Source of the DNA: Xestospongia bergquistia
Taxonomy: Eukaryota > Porifera > Demospongiae > Haplosclerida > Petrosiidae
Length of the DNA: 64,000 bases
Direction: 5' to 3'
Assembly: GCA_963965975.1 (NCBI GenBank)
Contig: OZ014411.1
Span: 26,522,249 to 26,586,248, forward strand
Of the stretch, positions 40,801 to 56,100 are shown in pieces. Position numbers and translations under genes: made by a program. The notes beneath the pieces were generated by a model. That model worked only from the letters and a program-made list of their open reading frames with translations. It was not told the origin of the DNA and did no database searches. Position 1 is the first letter of the stretch, and every line of letters begins with the position of its first letter.

Positions 40801-41647
40801 TTGCTATATGGGTTTGTCCATTCATTTCTACCGTCTTTCTATATTTTTGGCATTTCTATTCTGACATTGTCTTACATTTTGTTAAAATGAGATTTATGAT
40901 ACTAGCAACTTTTAATAGATAGATTGAGGACTTGTACTAACACATGATAACCACATTGACATATATAATTATATATACATGTAATATACAAAATCATTTA
41001 AACTTTAAAGTTATGAAATAGTGACATTATTACAAAATATGATTTTTATTATAGACATTGCTCAATTACTGAAGAAAGAACCCAATCTCACTGATCTCCT
41101 TACTCTGTTAGCTGATATTGAATATGAATGGCACAACATTGGTATTGCGCTTGAAGTCAAACAAAGTGTTTTAGAGAGTTGTGACAGAAGCAGTAAAGAT
41201 GATCGCTACAAGCTTTTTAAAGTTATCAAAACTTGGACAACTAGCATGATTAGTGAAGTTACATGGCAAGCTATCATTGCTGCAGTCGAGAGCCCTATTG
41301 TCAATCATAAGTCAACTGCAGTTAAGATGCGTATGTTCTTAGCAAAACCTGAGGTGCGTATTAAGTATGAACAGATGAGTGACGTCAGCCAAACATCTAA
41401 TCATGAGGTGGATCCTAAACATGAAGATGCGACTGATGTTGTCCAAACGTCTGAACATGAGGTACATCTTGAACATGAATGTACAACTAACATTGACCTA
41501 ATGTCTGAACATGAAGTGCGTCCTAAGCATGAAGATGTGACTTTCATCATCCAAACGTCCAGCCAAGGGGAGCGACCTCAATCAGCACGCATGAGTGATG
41601 TCGACCAAACATCTGCACCAACTAAGAAGAAATGTCAAATCTTATAA
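13771..41647 (+). CDS. Ankyrin-Roc-COR-death domain protein with CaaX box (5' part outside window)
   Basis: Five exons with matching phases can be joined: 13771-13875, 24648-24746, 36277-36460, 37758-39842 and 41055-41647. They give 1,021 codons of open frame plus a missing N-terminus to the left. Order: ankyrin repeats, P-loop GTPase, COR-like region, death domain, acidic/His-rich tail, CaaX box. The combination ankyrin + ROCO GTPase + death domain is that of animal DAPK1 without the kinase, so a signalling scaffold or switch in cell death or innate defence is likely; this is inferred from domains. The terminal KKKCQIL predicts prenylation and membrane attachment. The first two introns are about 10.8 and 11.5 kb and are filled with mobile elements, in contrast with the short introns of VPS18 and ABCB8. 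A kinase domain could still lie upstream. Confidence 0.8.
13916..14577 (+). repeat. Tandem duplication, two units of about 333 bp
   Basis: Bases 13916-14248 and 14249-14577 are near-identical, both beginning ATAATATTATATAAAACAGT and ending ACCTTATCAAGTCA. The unit lies wholly in the intron after the ankyrin exon. A short part of it (ACAGGAAACATTTTGAAAT onward) recurs at 16340-16395. Confidence 0.85.
14905..15275 (+). mobile_element. piggyBac-type DNA transposon relic 1
   Basis: Short stretches in shifting frames match the piggyBac relics at 16652-17022 and 21700-22109: first the region equivalent to LLKDGIYVPVRPHRKGFPES, then a part equivalent to VTVICSGTITLYNKYMGGVD. Frameshifts and stops throughout show that it cannot encode transposase. 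It carries the middle of the transposase gene between the second and third catalytic aspartates. Confidence 0.65.
15748..16336 (+). repeat. Block A fragment, copy 4
   Basis: Matches about 1962-2550 of block A, with a small deletion near the left end and scattered substitutions. It shows that a piece of the array sequence also exists outside the array, so the block includes a dispersed repeat. Confidence 0.75.
16652..17022 (+). mobile_element. piggyBac-type DNA transposon relic 2
   Basis: The frame reads VDEAMVLYKRRSSLKQYMPL, then after an in-frame TAG where the family has Trp, DTINGYVSECHFYIAKE, GLGERVVNDLTRKLAG, YHIYCDIFYKLLTLS and LLKDGIYVPVRPHRKGFPES. The family's first catalytic Asp (in VDEAM) and the second (in CDIFY) are both present. 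It ends at a stop after LNIMLLEA, which is where relic 1 also has a stop. No terminal inverted repeats were identified. The piece is a truncated, inactive copy. Confidence 0.8.
17041..17510 (-). mobile_element. LTR retrotransposon fragment (3' end with probable LTR)
   Basis: On the minus strand, 17510-17380 encodes a segment resembling the extreme C-terminal end of Ty3/Gypsy-type Pol (LLYQVQDPSG, HQINHLRYHH). It is followed by a purine-rich tract and then TGTGATGAAC at about 17192, as expected for a polypurine tract and the start of a 3' LTR running to about 17045. Only this end is present; it is a broken, older copy. Confidence 0.5.
17728..19135 (-). CDS. Multi-exon gene of unrecognised repeat-borne family, copy 2
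   Basis: Minus-strand exons can be followed with plausible acceptors and donors: 19135-about 18770 (starts MTACQDDFSFSIIVEAVTGS, has a leucine-rich coiled-coil-like stretch), 18531-18442 (ADSKTNRAIFDAIKAELSSF), 18391-about 18320 (AIHHHFESSKHSDRESTAIG), 18215-18113 (FMTDENDRDGAIALHPLPWR) and 18070-17728 (FMRKLDERHQQKKQSPWIKS, then a Pro-rich and acidic tail). The acidic segment before PLPWRS and the exon order match the broken copy at 4212-5580. No catalytic motif is visible and function is unknown. It lies in the intron of the ankyrin gene, on the opposite strand, among transposon relics. Confidence 0.5.
19540..20640 (+). repeat. Minisatellite interrupted by a MULE element
   Basis: Units of roughly 50-57 bp with the core TCATCACCCATATAATTACA and TGTACACAAACTAACATAGT run from about 19540 to 19778 and resume at 20503-20640. 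The interruption is the 724-bp element at 19779-20502. Confidence 0.75.
19779..20502 (+). mobile_element. MULE DNA transposon remnant with 8-bp target duplication
   Basis: The element is flanked by TGTACACA on both sides (19771-19778 and 20503-20510). Its ends are imperfect inverted repeats of about 40 bp sharing TCTAACAAAATG. Inside, 19961-20260 encodes FVPTAFVRLVWSGLQ and GPRTNNNAEGWHSKMKKL, typical of the C-terminal part of MULE-type transposases; the frame then breaks, and another frame ends in LQELLMAHSHWVSL. The catalytic core is missing, so it is a non-autonomous deletion derivative. Confidence 0.8.
20511..20950. other. Intronic sequence after the MULE
   Basis: The first 130 bases belong to the minisatellite; the rest has no recognised feature. 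Confidence 0.4.
20950..21700 (-). mobile_element. Ty3/Gypsy-type LTR retrotransposon fragment
   Basis: Minus-strand frames match Pol: a stretch between RNase H and integrase near 21700-21600, integrase core pieces (SKWIEAHIV), the integrase region MGLAERPVQTFKQG, and the C-terminal part (FKVGDRLYACGF). No LTR was found at either end. It is an old fragment, broken several times, and abuts the piggyBac relic at 21700. Confidence 0.7.
21700..22109 (+). mobile_element. piggyBac-type DNA transposon relic 3 (C-terminal end)
   Basis: Contains VTVICSGTITLYNKYMGGVD then CNDQL, the family's third catalytic Asp motif, and after frame changes a cysteine-rich tail, CSQYKHICKDTKWYCEDC followed by NVYLCDNG and a stop after CFYPP. 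That tail corresponds to the family's C-terminal zinc-binding domain. Together the three relics cover most of the transposase, but each is separately dead. Confidence 0.8.
22110..23550. other. Intronic sequence, nothing recognised
   Basis: A 119-codon open frame at 22324-22683 has no recognisable similarity or splice context and is treated as chance. Confidence 0.4.
23555..23790 (+). mobile_element. MULE transposase relic
   Basis: The plus strand reads DVYNTDGPRANNHVEGWHSC followed by LKLLRK, then after a frame change NIYNVLRYSKRNTLQL, parallel to the fragment at 20150-20260. It is a second, unrelated insertion of the same superfamily. Ends were not identified. Confidence 0.65.
23800..24647. 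other. Intronic sequence with a short perfect palindrome
   Basis: A palindrome TTTTTGAATTTATTAATTAA and its reverse lies at about 24065-24098. Nothing else was recognised; the stretch ends in the acceptor TTACATCCAG. Confidence 0.5.
24648..24746 (+). CDS. Ankyrin repeat exon 2
   Basis: Phase-0 exon of 33 codons, exactly one ankyrin repeat (TPLHWAAYKGHHDSADTLL, HVDAIN), between TACATCCAG and GTCAGT. The one-repeat-per-exon layout and phase 0 match the exon at 13771. Confidence 0.9.
24747..25994. other. Intronic sequence left of the LTR element
   Basis: No recognised feature apart from TTTG-rich simple sequence near 25495. Confidence 0.5.
25995..26163 (-). repeat. 3' LTR of the Gypsy-type element
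   Basis: 169 bp; in element orientation it starts TGTAATAAACTG and ends AGATATAACA, with canonical TG and CA ends. Same length as the LTR at 33678-33846, about 98% identical. Confidence 0.92.
30167..30810 (-). pseudogene. AT-hook and PHD finger region of the MULE
   Basis: Minus-strand exons: IPDLDARIQKEQVSLK (about 30825-30770), then a basic AT-hook-like motif RKRGRPKGHESTVIGLPKR (about 30700-30645) followed by a stop codon in the same frame, and a long frame at 30562-30167 with YPKNLIEETSVEVLPEKLPD and a C-terminal PHD finger. The finger has CKTC, CDHC, WYHMKC and WFCRDC, the C4-H-C3 spacing of PHD domains. Most likely this is the C-terminal part of the transposase polyprotein, used for chromatin or DNA targeting; a separate accessory gene is possible. 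Confidence 0.65.
31575..33293 (-). pseudogene. MULE transposase with SWIM zinc finger (ZSWIM1/3-like)
   Basis: On the minus strand: an N-terminal basic region (RQRKLSDSEKKGAKNF, 33260-33010), the transposase core (FVCIDATYKLLELRFPVYIL, DGNGLSEIAAVFLMLEET), then SQRDVLACCFPSATLQICLF (32650), a downstream all-helical part, SNWHPIRELWTMGMKYN, and the SWIM finger whose recognisable end is SMKLPCKHIFALR (31975). A further exon (ADKFRHVSKIITTLASLASE) lies near 31710-31570. The order matches animal ZSWIM1/ZSWIM3, domesticated from MULE transposases. The frame changes at least twice around 32640-32690, between PTG/WKSICVLMGDK and LSQRDVL, so this copy looks inactive unless sequence errors are involved. 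The gene has short introns, e.g. around 31980 and 33000. Confidence 0.8.
33678..33846 (-). repeat. 5' LTR of the Gypsy-type element
   Basis: 169 bp, partner of 25995-26163. In element orientation it is followed directly by TTTGGCGACGAGG, the place for the primer binding site, and then by the start of the Gag region. Confidence 0.92.
33847..36276. other. Intronic sequence right of the LTR element
   Basis: AT-rich, without recognised exon or repeat. It ends in the acceptor TTTCTTTATATAG of the third ankyrin exon. Confidence 0.5.
36277..36460 (+). CDS. Ankyrin repeat exon 3
   Basis: Exon of 184 bases entering in phase 0 and leaving in phase 1 (CAA G, then GTATAT). It encodes one full repeat (SPLHWACRGGHVNFVKLLLS, GADPSIIN) and the start of a capping repeat (DGKTPAEEVEADN, then IILEALQNAKQ), so this is the end of the ankyrin array. 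Confidence 0.9.
36461..37757. other. Intron before the GTPase exon
   Basis: No element recognised. Two segments resemble each other, around 36780-36860 and 37105-37180 (both with AATAATTTGGAGACA-like words), suggesting a local duplication. Confidence 0.4.
37758..39842 (+). CDS. Roc-like GTPase plus COR-like region exon
   Basis: One 2,085-base exon, in phase 1 and out phase 1, after the acceptor TTCAATAG. It starts DYSGVLHKALKEGHVKAKW, then a Walker A loop GAPATGKSS (about 37832). A Ser/Asp/Glu-rich insert follows (SESSSSSDDDG, about 38100-38135). The G3 switch motif is DSGGQ (about 38303), and GTFYDKVDE (about 38584) stands where a G4 motif would be; no NKxD is seen. From about 38740 on the sequence is COR-like: IPARWFLFNLDLEEFQ, a helical stretch, LTVFLYFPKVLPNVVFLHPQ and PLFDKLSELI, patterns seen in ROCO proteins. 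Near the end, CSICPP, C, CC and C residues (39688-39825) may bind metal. The ATG at 37670 lies upstream of the acceptor and is not used in this model. Confidence 0.88.
39843..41054. other. Intron before the death-domain exon
   Basis: Parts of it are duplicated downstream: 40300-40345 resembles 42580-42640, and 40825-40890 resembles 44060-44140. No coding exon recognised; the 61-codon frame at 40426 is not supported. Confidence 0.5.
41055..41647 (+). CDS. Death domain, tail repeats and CaaX exon
   Basis: Last exon after the acceptor TTTTTATTATAG, phase 1, ending in TAA. The first 100 residues are a death domain: LADIEYEWHNIGIALEVKQ, then CDRSSKDDRYKLFKVIKTW, and VTWQAIIAAVESPIV. The tail carries about four diverged repeats of some 20 residues with QTS, EHEV and KHED words (QTSNHEVDPKHEDATDVV, QTSEHEVHLEHE). 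It ends KKKCQIL, a basic patch plus a CaaX box (Cys, two mostly aliphatic residues, Leu), as in Rho/Ras-type GTPases where Leu at the end favours geranylgeranylation. A diverged copy of this exon at 44225-44455 also ends in a CaaX box. Confidence 0.87.
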
Positions 41648-42240
41648 GCATTTTTCGTTATTCCTGGCATTTTTACATAGCTACATATACTATATTATAA
41701 TAATTATTTTTGCAATAAACTTTATTAGTTCTCTTTGATATTGATTACATTATGATTTCTGTGTTTTAAAGGATTTTTCTTATCTTAATTTTATTTTTAT
41801 ACTATTGTAGTTAATCTAAATAATGGTTTATTTGCTATTTGACAATTTTTTAGCGTTTATTTTTGAAGGAGTGCTTTTAAAAACAAGTATGATTTATATT
41901 TGAAATCTTATCCAGTATCATTTACTACAGCTGTATACATAAATAACCAAACTCATGGACATGTCCTATGTCATACTAAAAAGTGTACAGTAATCCCTTT
42001 ATATTTATTATAGTTTACAAGAACATAATATAAAGTGTTAGTGTCACAGTTTATATATATATATATATAGGCTATATGTCTCTCATTGTAAGTATGTTAT
42101 AAGACAACAGAGACAACAAAATGATTTCATAATTCACTACATGTATATATGACACCATTAGCTGGTTATTGCTAATGTACATGTCACTACCAGCATTGAT
42201 CTTGATGTACATTAGATTGATGTATATGTAGTCCTTGTAT
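41648..42240. other. 3' flank of the ankyrin-Roc gene
   Basis: AATAAA is present at 41715, about 70 bases after the stop, and may be the polyadenylation signal. A short (AT)n run lies at about 42052-42070. Confidence 0.5.
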
Positions 42241-42892
42241 ATTATATATTGTGTATGTCCTCATTTGTACTATGATTGTAGTATGTAACAGCAAAATATG
42301 TCAGCGATATCTTCTTATTAGATATTTTTGCTGCTATATATACAACTTGACTTAAGCTATGATGTACATATACATCTATATATATGTGTGTTACATATAT
42401 AGTAGATAAAATAAAACCATACAACTAATACATTAGGAAATTATCACATCACATGTTTTATAAGGTATACATAACTGCATTATTGCTAGCTTGTGTACTA
42501 TATAGGAACCATAAATTGTATATTTTAATTAGTTTAGTTTATTATTAAGTCTTGTTATGACTATACATTAGAAAGTGGTTCTAAAATGAAGAATAGGCAC
42601 TACCTAATTATAAACAGACAAACTCTTTTCTTTCTCCTCCAAGTTCTACTTGATCAATTTATGACATACACTAACACATGATAACCACATAGACATACAT
42701 TATATGTACAACTGATATCTTTTTATTTGATATTGCTGCTATATATACTCTTTGACTTAAGTTATGGTGTACATATACATCTATATATGTGTGTGTGTGT
42801 GTTATATAGTAGATAAAATAACTAGAACATCTACAATCAGACACACAATATGTACATAAATAATGAAAGCATGCATCAAATACAAGTACATT

Positions 42893-44012
42893 ATACATAT
42901 TATACATGTACATTATACACATTATACATGTACATTGTACACATTATACATGTACATTATACACATTATACATGTACATTGTACACATTATACATGTACA
43001 TTATACACATTATACATGTACATTATACACATTATACATGTACATTGTACACATTATACATGTACATTGTACACATTATACATGTATATTATACACATTA
43101 TACATGTACATTATACACATTATACATGTACATTATACATATTATACATGTACATTATACATGTACATTATACACATTATACATGTACATTATACACATT
43201 ATACATGTACATTGTACACATTATACATGTATATTATACACATTATACATGTACATTATACACATTATACATGTACATTATACACATTATACACATTATA
43301 CATGTACATTATACACATTATACATGTACATTGTACACATTATACATGTACATTATACATGTACATTATACACATTATACATGTACATTATACACATTAT
43401 ACATGTACATTGTACACATTATACATGTATATTATACACATTATACATGTACATTATACATATTATACATGTACATTATACACATTATACATGTACATTA
43501 TACATATTATACATGTACATTATACACATTATACTCATTATACATGTATATTGTACACATTATACATGTACATTATACATATTATACATGTACATTATAC
43601 ACATTATACATGTACATTATACATATTATACATGTACATTATACACATTATACTCATTATACATGTATATTGTACACATTATACATGTACATTATACATA
43701 TTATACATGTACATTATACACATTATACATGTACATTATACATATTATACATGTACATTATACACATTATACATGTACATTATACACATTATACATGTAC
43801 ATTATACATATTATACATGTACATTATACACATTATACTCATTATACATGTATATTGTACACATTATACATGTACATTATACACATTATACATGTACATT
43901 ATACACATTATACATGTACATTATACATATTATACATGTACATTATACACATTATACATGTACATTATACATATTATACATGTACATTATACACATTATA
44001 CTCATTATACTA
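42893..44012 (+). repeat. Minisatellite, about 50 units of 22 bp
   Basis: The unit is ACATTATACACATTATACATGT with variants (TTGTACAC for TTATACAC, TATTATAC). Some units are shortened. Because 22 is not a multiple of three and the unit has no stop in any plus frame, all three plus frames stay open for more than 1.1 kb, giving long Tyr/His/Ile-rich reading frames that have no sign of being genes. Confidence 0.95.
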
Positions 44013-44224
44013 TATTATGCTCATACTAAAAAGTGTACAGTATTCCTTTATTATTATTTGTTCATTCATTCCTACGTTATTTCTATATTTTTTGACATTT
44101 AATTTCCTTTCTTATATTGCCTTTCATTTTCTTAAAATGCATGGAATGAAGCATTCTTGTAAAGTCTACTTGATAAATTTATGACATCCAATAAGACATG
44201 ATAACCACATTGACATACATTATA

Positions 44225-44455
44225 TGCACAAGCTCTATAAAGTGATTAAAAGTTGGACCACTACTATGACTACAGAGTACAGACATTACCTGGGATACCA
44301 TTATTGCTGCTTTGGAAGGTCCTATTGTCAAGCACAAAGCAACAGCAGCTAAGATACGAATGTTTTTAGCAAAACCTGAGGTGTTTTTGAAATACAAATG
44401 TAAGAAAGATTTTATCACCAAATCCACTTCTTCCAATAAATGTAACCTTTTGTAA
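44225..44455 (+). pseudogene. Diverged copy of the death-domain exon, frameshifted, CaaX kept
   Basis: The frame KLYKVIKSWTTTMTTE matches the death domain of the exon at 41055 (KLFKVIKTWTTSMISE). After a small indel, another frame continues TWDTIIAALEGPIVKHKATA and KIRMFLAKPEVFLKYK, ending KCNLL and TAA. The long acidic/His tail repeats are absent. The 5' half of the exon is missing and replaced by repeat DNA. It is probably a dead partial duplicate, but the new C-terminus is again basic plus CaaX. Confidence 0.7.
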
Positions 44456-45253
44456 GATGTTTTGTTTTGCTTTTATGTCAACTTTTAACAAGTATCTTGA
44501 TCTCTAAAAAACAATGTCTACAATTGTACTACAGAACATCATGATAATTTGATTTAGTGCAGTACATACCTTTTATTGTGTGCATACATTGAGATCAGTT
44601 GCTTTATATTAGCTGTGTGATATTAATATTTTATTGTAAGCTATTATTGTTACATATCAGTAGAATCCAATTAAAACCCTAAAACATAATGAATTAATTT
44701 ACATGATCAATAGTAATCATGACTAGACTAAATCTTAAAGTGTTATATTAAAGTAGTTACTATATGTAGACATGTTATGAGCTATGTATACAACATGTAG
44801 ACTGTACTATGTATCAGATACTCAAAACATTGGTCATTGATTACTACAAAGTAATATAGAAATCTCAATATATTATGTGCTATTCCTGTTCTTTTCAGTA
44901 TTGTCAAAAAATGGACTTTATTACTTGTATCCTATAGAAGTTGAGGATAGACATTCCGATTTCTATTTCCTTGCGCATCCTTCGTCAAAATTAATCATTG
45001 ACCATTTAAAATTATTATTTGGTTTCCGTATAAATAGAGAGCACTTCCGTCTTAGATAATATATGCAGAGCGCTCAAATAATATTTCTTCATTATATATT
45101 CATAGTTGAAGATAGCCTCACATTCCTGGGCCTAACTTTAATACAGCGTAGACACGCACTCAAATTATGAATAATACAGTTAATTGTTAGCAGTTTTAAT
45201 ATGTAAATATCAAATATTTTAGTTACTTCCATGAGTCAAATACTTTATCAAGA
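44456..45253. other. Intergenic region between the ankyrin-Roc gene and VPS18
   Basis: A 60-codon plus frame at 44877-45059 is not recognised. The 3' UTR of VPS18 presumably lies at the right-hand end. Confidence 0.4.
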
Positions 45254-52843
<7,590 letters not shown>

Positions 52844-53111
52844 GTTCCTAAGTTCTACAATAGATGGTTCCACCCCCAACGGGCCACCAGCAAGTAGCTA
52901 CGCCCACAAATTATGCACGTGGGGTTTATGGGTGTGGTGGTAAACCCACGAGAATCCTGAAGTCCTGCAAACTTCACTTCGTTAGTAATATTTGTTTGTG
53001 GTTACTGTGGTATCTCAGAAGAACTAAACTAAAAGTACTTCTTCCAAACATTACTAGTTGTGATACAATTTTATACTACAATATACTGATGACAATACCA
53101 TCGTGTGTGCA
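52844..53111. promoter_or_regulatory. Divergent promoter region of VPS18 and ABCB8
   Basis: Only 268 bases separate the two start codons on opposite strands. The stretch contains a G+C-richer core (52865-52950) with GGTGTGGT-like words and no obvious TATA box on either side. Both genes must start transcription in it or nearby. A plus frame at 52864-53115 overlaps this region but is not needed for either gene. Confidence 0.65.
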
Positions 53112-56100
53112 ATGACCTCATTAATTCTTAAAGAGATAGTAAAAATGAGAACTTACTTTAAACTGGGAGGAGTTTATTCTTTGAAGTATTCATCTACATT
53201 TATATCATGGAGAAGTGTATCAAAGTCATATATAGCTAGAATTGTATCTAACAACACAGCTCGTTTCACTATAATCAAATATAGTCACTCTTTCATTTTT
53301 AAATCTGGGACTTTTAGACAAATACTTCGACCATCTTTATTTGCTGTACCCTTTGGTATTGCAGTTGGTCGTCATGGTAACTATATTGCAAAATGTCGTA
53401 TAAAGAGTACTCAATCATCTCGACTTAGTCCAATCAGATCATCACAGGAGTCACATAATACAATTAATTTTAACTGGAGTCTATTATGGGAGATTATAGC
53501 ACCTGATATTATTATATTAATACTGGCAGCTGCTGTAAGTTATAACTATATGTTATATTCTGTTATAATATATTAATATTCTGTTTTATTTTATTATATA
53601 AAGTATTATATTATTATATGTATATATTAATATTATCAAAGTATTTTAATTGATTTATTATAATTACATGTACATGTAATCAATGTTATATTGTATGTAG
53701 TTGAAGTAATTAATATTTAACTATAATCTCTAAACTTAATATTCATAATTAATATTAACTAATCAAAATTAATTATACATTTTCTCTTATAATTATAGAG
53801 TGCTGTTGTGGTAGCATTCCTTAATGTACAACTACCTCTTACATTAGGACAATTAATAAATGTTGTCTCATCTTTACAACCTGGTAAAGAGGTTCAACAA
53901 TATCTAGGAGAACTAGTTCAACCAGGACTAAAATTAGCAGGTTACTAATTATAAATATCACGTATTATTTAAAATGTTAATAAACAATTTATCACCATCT
54001 AAAACTACTCACAGTATAACATTTTATATACATCTCATAGTGAGTACATGTACATGTATGTGTGTGTACATGTACTATGATCACATAGTGAATACATGTA
54101 CATATACATGTACATGTATATGACATATATGTACATGTACTGGTAGTTATTACTATTAAGTTAGAAGGTCATAGTTAATAATCACTTGTACTATATTCCA
54201 AATTAAATGGTCCAATCAAATTTAAGTATTCAAATATTTCTCTACATATGATGTAACTAACATGTACATGTATAAGTATGACATTAGAGTTCTTTCCACT
54301 TAATGGTATAGTCTGTGGTCAATACTATATACAATGTACATTATCTATAATATTAATGATTATATCAATACTATTAGTTCATATTATTAATTCCTCCTTA
54401 TAATAAACTATAATATATTATTATTATTATTAGTTTATTAGTATATTATATTATATTTTACTTTTTAGGTATTTATTGTCTTCAAAGTATTTTTATATTT
54501 AGTTATATTACCTTATTGTCTGTTGTGGGTGAAAACTGTGCTATTAGAATGAGGACACGCCTCTTTCAATGTCTTCTTGAACAAGACATTAGTTTCTTTG
54601 ATAAACACAAAACTGGAGAGTTAGTTAACAGGTAAGTAGGTAATTATTAAGATATACATTATAATAGATATAATAAATATTGTACTATATAGCAGAAATT
54701 TTCTGGTTAGAAGTATTTTGATAAGGACTAATTTATGAATTTGACATGTTTGCAAATTTTACTGTGACTATCATTAATTATCTAAATATAATTTTCCATT
54801 TTATTGTACATGTAATACAATAGTTAGTAAATAATGAAGTAATATCTCTATATGTCTCCTCTTTAGATTATCAGGTGATGTTCAAGACTTTAAAAGTTCA
54901 TTTAAATTAGTTATTAGTCAAGGACTTAAGAGTATTACACAAACTATAGGATGTACTATATCTCTATTTATTATATCTCCTCAAGTAAGTCTATTAGTAT
55001 ATTAGATACTATCATCATATCTTATGTAATAATAGTTTAATAATATGTATAAATAGATGTTTATGTAAAGATTATTAATATGTTATGTAGCTTGTCTCTA
55101 TAACCTTATATTCCATAATGATCATGATATATTTACATAATATAATCTACTACCTATACAGTATAAATATGTATTGTGACTTTACTTTTCTATAGATGAC
55201 TGCTCTAGTGGGTGTGGTAGTACCAGTAATGATAATTATAGGTACTATTATTGGAAGTGGATTAAGACAATGGTCAAGAGAGGCTCAATCTCAAGTTAGT
55301 ATACAAGTATAATCAGTATCATTTTTATACTATCATTAAAATTAATCTCATGTATTATATAAATATTCCATGTACATGTATATATATCTCTCACTAGGTA
55401 GCATTATCTACAGCTGTAGCAGATGAAGCATTAGGTAATATTAGAACTGTTAGAGCATTTGCAATGGAAGACAAAGAACTGAGGTACAATTATTATAACC
55501 TTACTGAATCACAATAACTAATACAATACATAGTACATGTATAACACATGTCAATCACATGTGATACATTCATACATGTATTATAAATGTACATGTGGTT
55601 AAAGTACATGTAGTGATATACCACATGTCAATCACATGTACACATATATAATACATACATAGAATGTACATACATGTTATGTACAAGTCTATTTTGTCAA
55701 TACAAACATAATATCTAATATAATATATAATCTTATACACATAGTTTGTATATCTCCTTAATTCTTTCTTTCTTTAGTCTTTATCAACAAGAATTAGAAC
55801 AAGCTAGATGGTTTAATCAAAAATTGGGATATGGTATTGCTGGATTTCAAGGACTTACTAACTTAGCTATTAATGGTATACTAACATGTAATGTACATGT
55901 ACTATATAGTATGATATTACATATAACAATGAACATTAAAGTATTCTAATGTTCTATTTATATCTACAAGTACATGTACATATACTGTACTATACTATGT
56001 TAATGATATATATGGTATATTATAATATGGTAGTATAGAACAGGTACTATATATAAAGTAGGTAATTATATGTACATCTTATGACATTACAGATATATAT

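Larger units (their letters stand above)
42240..44455 (+). repeat. Partial duplication of the 3' end of the ankyrin-Roc gene
   Basis: Pieces of 40260-41650 recur here in order: 42540-42670 (intron words around GACAAACTCTTTTC), 42665-42700 and 44180-44230 (ACATGATAACCACATTGACAT, as at 40945), 44060-44140, and the death-domain exon at 44225-44455. In addition 42270-42400 and 42700-42815 are copies of one another. The 22-bp minisatellite has expanded inside. Confidence 0.7.

Noticed and set aside
42893-44012. CRISPR-like regular repetition (also the 69-bp and 60-bp arrays)
   Set aside because: Units are contiguous without unique spacers, and the genome is an animal's.
42850-44184. Three overlapping plus-strand frames of 388-444 codons
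   Set aside because: All are translations of the 22-bp minisatellite, one per frame, with no unique coding sequence.
52864-53115. 83-codon plus frame upstream of ABCB8
   Set aside because: Overlaps the shared promoter/5' UTR, has no recognised similarity and is in no phase relation to exon 1 of ABCB8.
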